Source of the DNA: Chrysoperla carnea
Lineage: Eukaryota; Arthropoda; Insecta; Neuroptera; Chrysopidae
DNA length: 64,000 nt
Assembly (NCBI RefSeq): GCF_905475395.1
Contig: NC_058341.1
Span: forward strand, 73,343,597 to 73,407,596
Reading direction: 5' to 3'
Shown: positions 41,421 to 50,832 of the stretch, piece after piece
Layout of the letters: every line of letters begins with the position of its first letter
Position numbering within the stretch: position 1 is the first letter of the stretch
The notes under the pieces: model-generated
What the model saw: only the letters and a program-made list of their open reading frames with translations
Databases searched by the model: none
Told to the model about the DNA's origin: nothing
Position numbers and translations under genes: made by a program

Positions 41421-43262
41421 ATGTTGTCTGTACGAAAAGGAACAACAAAACGGTGTTGTTATGGAGTATGTAAAAGTGATACACGATACAAATCATTTCA
41501 AACCAATAGATTCTATTTTATAAATTTTCCAAAGCCTTGTCTTGAATATCGAAAAAAAATAATCAATACATCAAGCAAATTACATATTAAAGCATGTGCA
41601 AAATGTGCGAAATGTGAATTATGGGTGAAAAAATGTGGCAGAAGTGACCGAGGTTTTAGATCTATTGATGATGTTACTAAGGATACTTATATTTGCTCAC
41701 TACATTTTCTTGGAGAAAGTGGTCCAACTGAACAAAACCCTGATCCTTTAAGCTATCAAGAGTTTCAACATATTGATAAATCAATTAATAAGGTAAGGTA
41801 TAAAATAAATTATACAGAAATATAATTTTTGGAGTTATAACCTCAAACCTGTTTATAGGTGCCCAAAGCAAGAACCAGCTTATCCGAAAAATACAACAGA
41901 GTTGATATGAAAAAAGCAAATGGATTAGAATATAGAAAAATAGATGATATTCTACCAGATGCACAGGTACAGTGTGAATAATAGAAAATTATAAAAAATT
42001 TTTATTCTTAATGAAAATTTTTCTTTTTCTTATAGACATCAGTGACTCATGGAGGGGTTCACAACGTAATTGATGATAATACTTGTTTTGTTGAACAAAT
42101 ATTACCAGATCAAACGTCAGACATGAGTATGACCCTTGGAGATATACACCGTGAAGAAATTAGGAAACATACAAGAGCAATAGAAATTCAGACAGATTCA
42201 ATAAAGATGCGTAATAAAATTATTCAGGTTAAGTTACCAAAAAATTCAGCCATAGAAATTCAGACAGATTCGATAAAGATGCGTAATAAAATTATTCAGG
42301 TTAAGTTACAAAAAAATTCAGCCATGGAAAAATTTATTATATCTATTCGCAGTGATGAAAAAAGATGCATATTTTATACAAGTCTTCATTTTGAGCAAAT
42401 CCAAGCTTTACATAGATTTTTGAGTCCAGCTTGCGAAAACTTAGATTATTGGGGCAGTCGAGAGTCAAAGCATGAAAATTCCGAAAATAATAGTAAATAC
42501 AAATTTACTTCATTACAGCAGTTGATTTTGGTTCTATTAAGATTACGAATGGGGTATTTAACAGAAGATTTAGCTTACAAGTTCGATATTTCTACGGGGT
42601 TTGTTTCAAAAATATGTACAACTTGGATTTATTTTTTGTACAATGAATTTACCACTCAATTGAAGCCATTTATGTTCCCATCTAGGAAAACAATAGCCGA
42701 AACATTACCTAAAATATTTCGGTCTATAAAAAACATAAGAGTTATTGTAGATTGCGTTGAATTTTTTTGTCAATCGCCGTCAAACTTTGAACACCAAGGT
42801 AATTTATATTCAAGTTATAAAGCTCATACCACATTTAAAGTGTTGATAGGATGTACTCCTAATGGATGTCTTAGTTTTGTATCTGATGCATTTGAGGGTT
42901 CAATATCGGATCCAGAAATATTTAAACGATCAAAAATAGCAGACTTATTGCAACCTGGAGATGTAGTACTAGCAGATCGAGGTTTTACGGTTCATGATGT
43001 AGTTGAAGCTAAGCAAGCACATTTAAATATTCCTCCATTTTTGAATGGAAGAGACCGTTTAACTGCTCAAGAGGAAATTTTGACGAAGAAGATAGCAAAA
43101 CAACGAATATATGTTGAACATGTTATTGGGCGCATAAAAAATTTCAGACTTCTTTCCACCGTTTTACTTTTAAATATGCGTCCTATCATGTCACAAATTA
43201 TATTTATCTGTGCATGCTTGGTCAACTTTCAAACACCTATAGTTTTCGACGAATTAAATTAA
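41421..43262 (+). CDS. THAP-domain DDE_Tnp_4 transposase (3 exons)
   Basis: Predicted exons 41421..41792, 41859..41966 and 42036..43262, all phase 0, with GTAAG, GTACAG donors and TTATAG acceptors. Exon 1 is a C2CH THAP zinc finger (CCYGVCKSD..FINFPKP..YICSLHF). Exon 3 has a ~60-bp internal tandem duplication (EIQTDSIKMRNKIIQVKL twice), a helix-turn-helix-like region (LAYKFDISTGFVSKIC) and the IS5/Harbinger-like catalytic core (VIVDCVEFF, SDAFEGSISDPEIF, LADRGF, YVEHVIGRIKNFR). About 568 residues. Cuts and reinserts the element in the nucleus. Confidence 0.9.
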
Positions 43263-43561
43263 GGCCAGTGTGTTGTAGGAAATAAAAAAACTGAAAGCCA
43301 AAATAATTGTAATATAATTATATTAAAAGTTCAAAACACATAACACTTGTAATGTTACAATATACTATTTATATTTTTATATTTTTTGTAAAACATCACA
43401 TTTGTATATACGTGTACTTTTGTAATTTCTTTTTTTAATTATAAAAATATATTAATTTAATATTTTTTTCTTATGTATCCTTTTTGTGATAAATTAAGAA
43501 ATATAAAAAAAATAAAACATGCTGTAAATTGTAGATTTGAAAGTTGTTCATGAAATATTTT
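43263..43561. other. Convergent 3' intergenic, no gene
   Basis: Only AT-rich 3' UTR-like sequence with aataaa-type signals between the two transposon genes. Confidence 0.6.
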
Positions 43562-45636
43562 TCACTTAGATAAATCAAAAGGTATTAAACAGCGGGGAAT
43601 TCTCATTTCAAAATACTCGGGAGCCAAAATATTTTGATGAAACGCACTAACATGCTTCAGTACAGGTTCTATGAAATTGCCATCATAATAAATCTTCTCA
43701 ATATGGAAACCCTTTGGGCTCCAAATAACAAAGTCACACCACAATCTCTCAGTTATTGCCATTTGAGTTTGTATTTGGTAGTAATATGCGTGACTTCGTT
43801 TTAACTTCATAGAAGTTCGAGTAATGGGAGTACAACAAAATGAAGTACGCTGTTGAGGTGTAAGAAGATGTAAATCAGTCGGATAATATTTTTCCAAAAT
43901 TTTTGGACACTTTATTTCTAACACTCCGGTTGTATTTTTCAATGGATCTGAAATTAAGCCATCTGGCGATGCGCCTAATCCTGGATACTTGGAATTCACC
44001 CACAAGCCACTACTCTTTACTTCGTAAGAAAATTTTGTAGAAGTAAAGTCTTCATATTTTTTACGCGCAATGTCTTCATTCGCTCGACCATATTGCATTG
44101 CCTCAGTGGTTATATTTTGCTCAACCCACAATTGAGATTTGACTAGAGCAAAAATTTGGTCATTCGTTTTCTCAGTCTTAAATACTTTAATTTTAGAAGC
44201 TGTTATCAATATTTTACGGTATTGCCACCATTTATTATCATTACTTTGAGCTCCTTCAGTTATATCTACAGGCCCAGTTATATTATTGCACACATTAGTC
44301 GTTAGACGATAAACTAATGTCTTTAAATGACTTTTCCTTGGTTTTTCTAATACATAATCCTCGTATTGCGGCTGTAGTAATAATTGCCACATTGAAGGAG
44401 CTTTTCGACTAGCATTTATTAATTGTAAATCTGATAAAAAATTATTAATTTTTTGTTTGTCTATAGGTCTTGTTAAACTTCGACCAGGATCATATGACCT
44501 GCGTTTACTCATGTCATTTTTATTTTTATATTGCTGCTCATCTGCTTTGTGAGGTTCTTTTTTCTTTCTACCTTGATTCCAGCTACATAGTTTACTTGTA
44601 CAAGGAACATTATCTTCGTCACAATCATCCAAATAATTCAATAGTACATATAGTAGGGCAGCTACATGAGAACAACGGCCCATACTAGAAGCTTTGCAAT
44701 CACATGTTCCATGAATCACTCGAGCAGTTAACGGATTGACCATAACTGACACTTGATGAATTTCTTTAGCCTTATACGAAGCTTGAATTTTGCACTTCAT
44801 GCAAAACATTTGATCAGATGTTACGCCTTCAAGAATTTCAAAAACGTGGCCGCTTTCTACATACAATTTTCCTCGTTTTAACGGTTTTGACGTACTATAA
44901 TCAGCCTTTGGAGTTTGATTATTATTGTTTTCATTTTCAACATCACTGTTATCATAGTCGTCATCTATGCATGATGTCACTAGATAATGGTACATAGATC
45001 CGTAGGTGAAATTCTTAGGTACTTTGTCAGAAGGAAATGGTTGCCAAATGTTAGGATAATTTATTTTAGGACTCTGCACTACATTTGGATTTTGATTAAG
45101 TGTATTTAGAATATTTAGCCATTTTCCTTTGTCAACTGTTTGGTCCACTGGTACATTATTCCTAATTGCATTTTTGACTCTGTAAATTATTTATATATTA
45201 TTTATTTATTATGTCGCATTAAACATTTTGTTTCTGATAAAAAATTGCTAAACATATTTACATTTGTCTAATTAATAATGTCATGTAGAGCCTCAAAATA
45301 TTAATGACTTAATTTATTAATTACTTCCGTAAGTATTACTCATGTTAACTAAAATATATTTTCAATTATTACAAATGAATTGGCATTATTAATAAGAATA
45401 AAATTGTAAATATTAATTTATTTTTTTGTGTTTTTAGATAGTCAACAAATGTCAATGTCTAACCTCTCAATCAGCTCATTTTTTTTCCCTTTTTGCGGAC
45501 GCCCATGACATTTTAGCCACCTTTTCAATTGTTCACAATTATGAGCTTCAACTGAATCATAAATAAGTGAAGCACCATCGATGGTTTTTTCCAATAATTT
45601 ATTTCTTTGTGGAGATAATAGTCCTTGCCCAGCCAT
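43562..45636 (-). CDS. YqaJ-type nuclease with SAP and SWIM domains (2 exons)
   Basis: Exon 1 45464..45636 encodes a SAP motif (LKRWLKCHGRPQKGKKNEL); a GTTAGA donor follows. Exon 2 begins at 45179 after attTACAG and joins in frame, ending 43562. Then a SWIM zinc finger (CDCKASSMGRCSH) and a YqaJ/lambda-exonuclease-like PD-(D/E)XK core (TASKIKVF, QYGRANEDIA, GLGASPDGLI, VLEIKCPK, YYYQIQTQMA). About 596 residues. In ISL2EU elements this protein accompanies the transposase; its precise role in transposition is not settled. Confidence 0.9.
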
Positions 45637-45724
45637 TGTTTATTAAAACAGTACGAATTTTTTGAATTTTCGCTGTTTCAACATGGCGGCACGCATGCGC
45701 TTGTCTGTTGATGAAAAGCCCTAT

Positions 45725-45994
45725 ACATCTAACGAATGGTTGAGTAAAAAATCTGTAGAGTTATCGGAAGCTGGGTTTTATTACACTGGAAACGCAAATG
45801 AAATTAAATGTTTTTGTTGTGAACTCGTTTTGAATCAATGGGAGAAAGATGATATACCGTTTAATTTACATGTTCAAAAATGTTCAAAATGTCTTTATAT
45901 ATTAACATTGATTGATTTAAAAAAATCTTGTAATGATCCATATGATATAGCTTTTGTTGAATTTTGTTTTTGGTTTCAAAGAAAGTTAAAATAA
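45725..45994 (+). pseudogene. BIR-domain gene, 3' part (split by ISL2EU-type element)
   Basis: Carries the BIR zinc core with exact CFCC-x16-H-x6-C spacing, after ELSEAGFYYTG. Removing the transposon with one AT copy leaves the frame open between 41204 and here. The transposon end itself offers an in-frame ATG at 45683 that reads through the terminal repeat into this segment, so a chimeric BIR protein of ~100 residues could still be made; whether it is expressed is unknown. More diverged than 21277..21681. Confidence 0.82.
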
Positions 45995-46112
45995 CGTTTT
46001 GTTGAATTATTGTATTTTTTATGTATGTGTTATTATTTTAATAAATTACGTTATTTAAAAAAATAGTAAACTTGTTTTTTGTGTACCCTCCTTTTCTTAA
46101 AAATGGCAAAAT

Positions 46113-46216
46113 AATATTAATAATAATTTGCAAATTCAGCATTAATTAAATTCATGTTTTTTCCTCAAAAATTACAAATTAATATTAATAATAATTTGCC
46201 AATTCAGCATTAAATT
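46113..46216. repeat. Two direct copies of a ~33-45 bp motif also found inverted at 60238
   Basis: Motif aatattaataataatttg.c/aaattcagcattaa at 46113-46145 and 46181-46213 (the second extended from 46172 to 46216), just upstream of the TATA box of the furin-site gene. Its reverse complement occurs at 60238-60282. Confidence 0.85.
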
Positions 46217-46217
46217 T

Positions 46218-46227
46218 TATATATAAA
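46218..46227 (+). promoter_or_regulatory. TATA box for the furin-site gene
   Basis: tatatataaa 37 bp upstream of the ATG at 46264. Confidence 0.45.
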
Positions 46228-46263
46228 CTTTTTGAAAACGTTAATTTCTAGTTAAAATTTACA

Positions 46264-46974
46264 ATGGTTAATCTATTTGTAACAACGTATTTACTTAAAA
46301 TAGTAATACCGGCTACGTATATAATCAACAATGCAAGTGTGAGTGCAATTCCAATTTTGGATAATATAAGTCCACAACAGCAGAATATTTATAATTCAGA
46401 TGTTCAAGCGGTTACCAATCATGGCACTATACAAAAGGTTTATAATACTTATTATCCAAATAGTAATTTATCGGATCCAGTAACTGGTACTGGTGTAGAA
46501 AAAAATGGAACTGATGGAATTAAAACAGATTTTTTTCAAAATGTTTTCGCAAAAAATGGAATGGACCAAATTGAACTTCTGAAAAAACTGGCCAATGTTT
46601 TAAACAAACATTCTGAATCAGGTGGTAGCTCTTATGAAGATGATGTTGATGGTGACGATTTTTTGAAAAAAAGTAGAAGAAAACGTAGTATAGATGATGA
46701 CAATTATCATATTAGGAGAATAGTGGAACTGAATTCTAAAATTTTAAGTATTTTAGAAAAAGAAATTTTTCAAATGTCAGGTATTAGCTACATTCAAAAT
46801 AGTATTTACTTTGACATCGATTACAATGATGGTTCAATATACGTAACTACAGATCGCATATTTGTAGGTAAACTATCTTTAAAAATTTTGAAATATGTAA
46901 AAAATTTAAAAAACTTAATTGATTACCATTTTGAATATGTTATCAAAACAGAAGTTTTGTATAAAAAAATGTAG
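46264..46974 (+). CDS. Secreted protein with furin-type cleavage site (236 aa)
   Basis: Intact. N-terminal hydrophobic segment (residues ~4-28, signal peptide), four N-glycosylation sequons (N23, N34, N68, N81), the family signature QAVTNHGTIQK, an acidic linker, then a dibasic furin site RRKR at 138-141 preceded by KKS. The ~95-residue C-terminal fragment is helical at the start (HIRRIVELNSKILSILEKEIF) with beta-strand pattern after. No transmembrane anchor or fusion peptide is evident, so a secreted, processed effector or virion-surface subunit is more likely than a classical fusion protein. The split homologue is at 12729/18013. Confidence 0.75.
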   Translation: MVNLFVTTYLLKIVIPATYIINNASVSAIPILDNISPQQQNIYNSDVQAVTNHGTIQKVYNTYYPNSNLSDPVTGTGVEKNGTDGIKTDFFQNVFAKNGMDQIELLKKLANVLNKHSESGGSSYEDDVDGDDFLKKSRRKRSIDDDNYHIRRIVELNSKILSILEKEIFQMSGISYIQNSIYFDIDYNDGSIYVTTDRIFVGKLSLKILKYVKNLKNLIDYHFEYVIKTEVLYKKM

Positions 46975-47054
46975 GTTTGCAATAAAATAAAATATGTTTA
47001 TGTTAAGTAATGTTTTTTTTATTTATTTATTTATTTATTTATATTACAGAGTGA

Positions 47055-47657
47055 TTAATTTTTAATAAAATAATTAGTTATTATATCTTTAACTTTAATA
47101 AAATCGGTAAGTAATTCTTTATTAGTAATTTCCATCGAACTATTAGAATTGGATAAGCGTTGAATATTTTCCAATACCCATTTCCAAGTTTTATTGTCTC
47201 TAGAGAATGGGTAAAATTTTAATTTAATGTCTTTTGTTTTGCAAACAGTAATAAGACGTTCTAACGAGTCAGGTTTAGCATAGTATGTAGCTGCAATCAT
47301 TCCATCGTTTACCATTTTTTCCAAGCTGCATGTTTGTAAATGTTGTTTAATAACTAATTCGATTTCCAAACAAAATTGTTCTTTAATTGTTTCCATTTGA
47401 CGATTCAGATATTCCATATACTTCATCTTATATTTAATTAAACATTCTATTAAATGATGGTAGTTACGTGTTATTATGTATGAAAATTCACATTCCTGAA
47501 TAAATGATGGATATTTTATCAAGATGTATTCTATTAAATCTAATTTCCCATTTTTTAGAGCTGCTTTATAAAATTCGAAACATATGTTAGAATTACTTTT
47601 TTTAATCTCACTTTTCAAATCTTGAATCGTTAAATGTAAATGTAAATTTAAAATCAT
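47055..47657 (-). CDS. Ankyrin-like viral protein (200 aa), intact copy
   Basis: Single open frame. N-terminal half has ankyrin-like helix pairs (CFEFYKAALKNGKLDLIEYIL, RNYHHLIECLIKYK); the middle is a charged helix; the C-terminal half carries MVNDGMIAATYYAKPDSLERLI and KFYPFSRDNKTWKWVL, conserved in the P1 and P3 copies. Ankyrin-like repeats mediate protein-protein contacts; many insect viruses use such proteins against host signalling, but no target is evident here. Divergently arranged with the QGF gene; a TATA-like tataaaaag lies about 50 bp upstream. Confidence 0.75.
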   Translation of the reverse strand: MILNLHLHLTIQDLKSEIKKSNSNICFEFYKAALKNGKLDLIEYILIKYPSFIQECEFSYIITRNYHHLIECLIKYKMKYMEYLNRQMETIKEQFCLEIELVIKQHLQTCSLEKMVNDGMIAATYYAKPDSLERLITVCKTKDIKLKFYPFSRDNKTWKWVLENIQRLSNSNSSMEITNKELLTDFIKVKDIITNYFIKN

Positions 47658-47822
47658 GATGAATAACCTACTTGATCTAAAACCTTATTTTGAAAAATCT
47701 ACTTTAGCCTTTTTATATTAATAATAATAAAACAAATATCCCCTCTTAATCGAGTATACTATAAAAAGTGGCCTAAAAATCTTTTCCAAGGTAGTTTGTT
47801 TAGTTAAAACATTATTAATGAG

Positions 47823-48350
47823 ATGAGTACATTTATTATTGATGTACAAGGATTTAAAAGTCCAAAAAATGGATTTATTGTGAAAGAATTTGCTGCGGTT
47901 ACAAAAAAAAGTGAACATTATTTCATGTTCAAACCACCAACGCTCTTTGAATGTTTCGATGAAAACACTCAAAAACAAATAAAATATTTGGAAAATTATT
48001 ACCATGGAATTCAATGGAACGAAGGTAATTATTCATATTGCAATCATAGGTGCATTATTACAAGTATTTTATCAAATGCTCACTGCATTTTTGCAAAAGG
48101 TTATGAAAAAGTAACATGGATACAAAAATATACTTCAGCGATTGTTTGCAACATTGAAGACTTTGAATGTTTTGATACATTAAAACATCTACGAAAGCAA
48201 TACTCCAGTCCATTATGTGAAACACATAGAGAAAAACAATTAAGCCAAATGAAACCGTATATGTGTGCGCTAGAAAATGCTTTAAATTTGTATAAATTTT
48301 GTGAAAAAATGAAATTAGTTGATAATGAACACGATGACAATGATTTTTGA
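47823..48350 (+). CDS. Conserved 'QGF' polinton protein (175 aa), P4 copy
   Basis: Intact, with TATA box at 47760-47768. Opens STFIIDVQGFKSPKNGFIVKE, then FKPP, YHGIQWNEG, KGYEKVTWIQK, CNIEDFECF and a Cys/His-containing tail (PLCETHREK). Homologous to 35031..35498. The fold may be RNase H-like (strand with leading Asp) but catalytic residues cannot be confirmed by eye. Confidence 0.72.
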   Translation: MSTFIIDVQGFKSPKNGFIVKEFAAVTKKSEHYFMFKPPTLFECFDENTQKQIKYLENYYHGIQWNEGNYSYCNHRCIITSILSNAHCIFAKGYEKVTWIQKYTSAIVCNIEDFECFDTLKHLRKQYSSPLCETHREKQLSQMKPYMCALENALNLYKFCEKMKLVDNEHDDNDF

Positions 48351-48462
48351 ATAATGTAATTGTATTAAATAAAAAAAATGGTTATAAATTTTATTAATTT
48401 GTTTTATTGATTAAATTTTTTACATTGTGTAATCTGTAATTATAATATTTTATACAATGGGG

Positions 48463-49584
48463 CTAATACTTTTTTACCTCATTTGTAAGCGGATTATATG
48501 CAAAAATTTGATCATGTAAAATTAAACAATACGCTGCAGTATTTGGAGGAACATTTTCAGAACATTGAAACTCAATTCTAACATCAACAGGACCCGTTTT
48601 CACTTCTTCTGCTTGATGGGAACAATCTATTACAATCAAAGGTGCATCATTTTTAAATTCAGAGATATCTAGTAAGGGTTGATTTTCACGTCCATAATAT
48701 GCATGTTGAAAATTGGAATACATATAGTATGCTATTGCATACTTGTTTTTCCCAAAATCTAAATTTAAGTTATCGTAAGGATATGAATTAGAATTCAAAA
48801 ATACTTTCAAATTAGTTAAGTTTATATGATCAAATTTTGATGCATCTTTATGTTTTTTATTTTTGCGATCAGTTTGAAATCCAATAATTATAAACCTAGG
48901 TTTTTCCAATTGGGTTGTTGTTGTTAATTGCCATACATGGTCTTTGGCTTCCAATAATGATGGTTTTTCAATTAATAACCACCCACGGGAAGCTGCTTTC
49001 TTCGTTTCACCTTTTTCTATTCCTTTATAAATCATTAGTCGAATTTCATCATTCGGATGTATATGTGGAACTAACAAGTTAATTTTAGAAATTTTAATTT
49101 GAATATTATCGTCTTCAGCAGCAGCAGCAGCAGCAGTGCTTATAATAGCATTAATATCTGTTCGTGAGCGGTTAAAAATAAAATCATGTCTACCTTTTAC
49201 AATAACTTGCTTAAAATCTTCATTAAAACCTAAAAAATGTTTTAATTTGCAGCAATAATTAAAATTACCGTTTAAAGGTGTTATGTGATTAAATGGGGAC
49301 CATCCACTATTTAATAACATTCGACTCTCATTTGGATTTAAGGATAATAAATTTTTAAGCGTACTCGTAATACCAGGATTTCGATTTCGATCAATTTCAA
49401 CTCCATTTAGCTCATATCGAATCTCCTCAAATAAATGTGCAACACAATTGTTTACTAATTTAACAGTAGCAATCTCATCGTTATTATTAAACGAATCGTT
49501 ATAAGCAGTATATGTATGAAGTTCTTTTTTACTAATACTATCATCAAATTGAAAATTTGATAAACTAAATATATTTGAGGTCAT
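48463..49584 (-). CDS. Major capsid protein, double jelly-roll (hexon-like)
   Basis: 373 residues. N-terminus FSLSNFQFDDSISKKELHTY and the strongly conserved EIRYELNGVEIDRNRN-PGITSTLKN segment identify the polinton/adintovirus double-jelly-roll major capsid protein; the rest is beta-strand-rich (DVRIEFQC near the end). A run of seven alanines (IISTAAAAAAA) is encoded by a gca/gct trinucleotide tract at about 49120, an unusual loop expansion. Last gene of the leftward structural block; its ATG overlaps the end of the 59-residue ORF. Confidence 0.9.
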   Translation of the reverse strand: MTSNIFSLSNFQFDDSISKKELHTYTAYNDSFNNNDEIATVKLVNNCVAHLFEEIRYELNGVEIDRNRNPGITSTLKNLLSLNPNESRMLLNSGWSPFNHITPLNGNFNYCCKLKHFLGFNEDFKQVIVKGRHDFIFNRSRTDINAIISTAAAAAAEDDNIQIKISKINLLVPHIHPNDEIRLMIYKGIEKGETKKAASRGWLLIEKPSLLEAKDHVWQLTTTTQLEKPRFIIIGFQTDRKNKKHKDASKFDHINLTNLKVFLNSNSYPYDNLNLDFGKNKYAIAYYMYSNFQHAYYGRENQPLLDISEFKNDAPLIVIDCSHQAEEVKTGPVDVRIEFQCSENVPPNTAAYCLILHDQIFAYNPLTNEVKKY

Positions 49585-49744
49585 TTTTTTTTTGCTTTTT
49601 TATAGTAAAACCTAGACCTTTCAAAAATGCAATGTTTTCAGGAGTTAATTGTTTCAATTTCGTATTAGTAGAAGTAGTAGTATCTTTAACGTTTGTTAAC
49701 ACACTATTTGGTTGTAAATTGTTATTTGTATTATATATTAACAT
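49565..49744 (-). CDS. 59-residue ORF overlapping penton and capsid genes
   Basis: ATG at 49744 overlaps the penton stop (ATGTTAA), and its end overlaps the capsid start by 20 bp, filling the gap between the two with no spare bases. Product: a low-complexity N-terminal half (NTNNNLQPNSV, TTTSTNTK) and a conserved-looking LTPENIAFLKGLGFTIKK helix plus basic tail. Position and overlap argue that it is real. Possibly a small capsid-associated or cement protein. Confidence 0.65.
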   Translation of the reverse strand: MLIYNTNNNLQPNSVLTNVKDTTTSTNTKLKQLTPENIAFLKGLGFTIKKQKKNDLKYI

Positions 49745-50445
49745 TTTCGAAGATGTAACCTTACACTTATGCTTTCACCACGAAAATTGATAAGTTGATT
49801 ATCCTGATCTACAATCTTTATTGATAAAGATGTTACTCTTCTAACATTTACCGGTAAATAAATAACATTTTTAGGTGTCTCATTTATTTTATAGCCTGAT
49901 GGTACAGTTGGAAAAAATTCATGTAGAGTGTGTACTAAATTATTATTCATGTAAGCACCTGTTGTTATATTTGTTAATATACGTATAAGATTCACCTTCA
50001 TGATATTAACAGGTAAATCAGAAAAATGCCATATATTTGGTTCTAATTTTCGTTGAGTGAAACCTAACAAGGATCCAATTGAATTTGGCTTGTCAAAATA
50101 TACCGTATGCGTACTTTTAACTTCACTTTTTAACGTATTATTATTAGCTCTGATATCTATTTTAGGTCTCACAGCAGGAGCTTTATAAATTTTATTTCCA
50201 TGTTTATTATAAAGATAATCGTTTACATATTTATTAATTGCATCGAGTTCATATGTACCTAAAGGTATTTCTATAATATCTTCTCCTATATGTAGCAAAT
50301 TATTGAAATTGTCAACATTTGGAAAACTGTGATAAGATTCAAAGTTTATCAATCCACATTCATAGTTTCCATTTAGTTCTAGAGGTGGATAATATTCGGC
50401 ACTCAATTCACTACTATTACCACTTAAAGTTAATGTAAAAGACAT
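49738..50445 (-). CDS. Penton-like minor capsid protein (single jelly roll)
   Basis: 235 residues, starting MSFTLTLSGNSSELSAEYYPPLELNGNY-type N-terminus followed by CGLINFESYHSFPNV, IEIPLGTYELDAINKYVND and HVYF/TVYFDKPNSIGSLLGF; these are hallmarks of polinton/adintovirus penton-like proteins. Forms pentamers at the vertices (family knowledge). Located between protease and capsid genes on the same strand. Confidence 0.85.
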   Translation of the reverse strand: MSFTLTLSGNSSELSAEYYPPLELNGNYECGLINFESYHSFPNVDNFNNLLHIGEDIIEIPLGTYELDAINKYVNDYLYNKHGNKIYKAPAVRPKIDIRANNNTLKSEVKSTHTVYFDKPNSIGSLLGFTQRKLEPNIWHFSDLPVNIMKVNLIRILTNITTGAYMNNNLVHTLHEFFPTVPSGYKINETPKNVIYLPVNVRRVTSLSIKIVDQDNQLINFRGESISVRLHLRKC

Positions 50446-50476
50446 GATTAATAAGTAAGTATGCTAATTTTTTTAT

Positions 50477-50812
50477 TTAAATTTTTAATTTGTTATACAA
50501 AAATTTTATGCACAAGTGTCCACAATTATATGTATTATAATTTTGATATGTTTTATAGTTATATGTAATATTTTTACCTAAATATTTTACTAATTCTATT
50601 GGTGGGGGTAAATTTCCAAAACTATCAAAGTATTCACTTTTGTTTACGTTTTTCCAGTAAGCTACCCAATGACTACCTGGTCCAGAAGAAATATCTAAAT
50701 TAACAATACCACATTCACGTATTTTAGGTTTTTTTGGTAAGGTATCTCGCATGAAAACCCCTCTAAAATGAGGTAGATTTTTACAATATTCTTGTATGTC
50801 TAATTCATTCAA
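50477..50812 (-). CDS. Adenain-like cysteine protease
   Basis: 111 residues. The catalytic triad is visible as H48 (GSHWVAY), D63 (EYFDSFG) and C97 (YNCGHLC), with preceding NYNTYN; the order His-Asp-Cys is that of adenovirus protease and polinton proteases. At ~110 residues it is shorter than adenain (~200). Presumed to process capsid precursors during maturation. Confidence 0.9.
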   Translation of the reverse strand: MNELDIQEYCKNLPHFRGVFMRDTLPKKPKIRECGIVNLDISSGPGSHWVAYWKNVNKSEYFDSFGNLPPPIELVKYLGKNITYNYKTYQNYNTYNCGHLCIKFLYNKLKI

Positions 50813-50832
50813 GGGTCTATTGGGTAGCTTTT

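Larger units (their letters stand above)
41205..45722 (+). mobile_element. Complete ISL2EU-type DNA transposon
   Basis: 4518 bp. Terminal inverted repeats begin AGGGCTTTTCATCA (41205) and end TGATGAAAAGCCCT (45722); subterminal gcgcatgcg motifs are also inverted. The 2-bp duplication AT flanks it (41203-41204, 45723-45724). It encodes a THAP-DDE transposase and a YqaJ-type nuclease in convergent orientation, the gene pair described for ISL2EU elements. Both genes look intact, so it may be autonomous. It sits inside a polinton BIR gene. Confidence 0.92.

Noticed and set aside
41205..45722. TA rather than AT as the target-site duplication
   Set aside because: TA is also present at both ends, but only an AT duplication leaves the flanking BIR reading frame continuous and gives perfectly matching AGGGCTTTTCATCA termini.
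46264..46974. Interpretation of the furin-site protein as a class I fusion glycoprotein
   Set aside because: No C-terminal transmembrane anchor and no hydrophobic fusion peptide after RRKR; kept as secreted/processed protein of unknown role.
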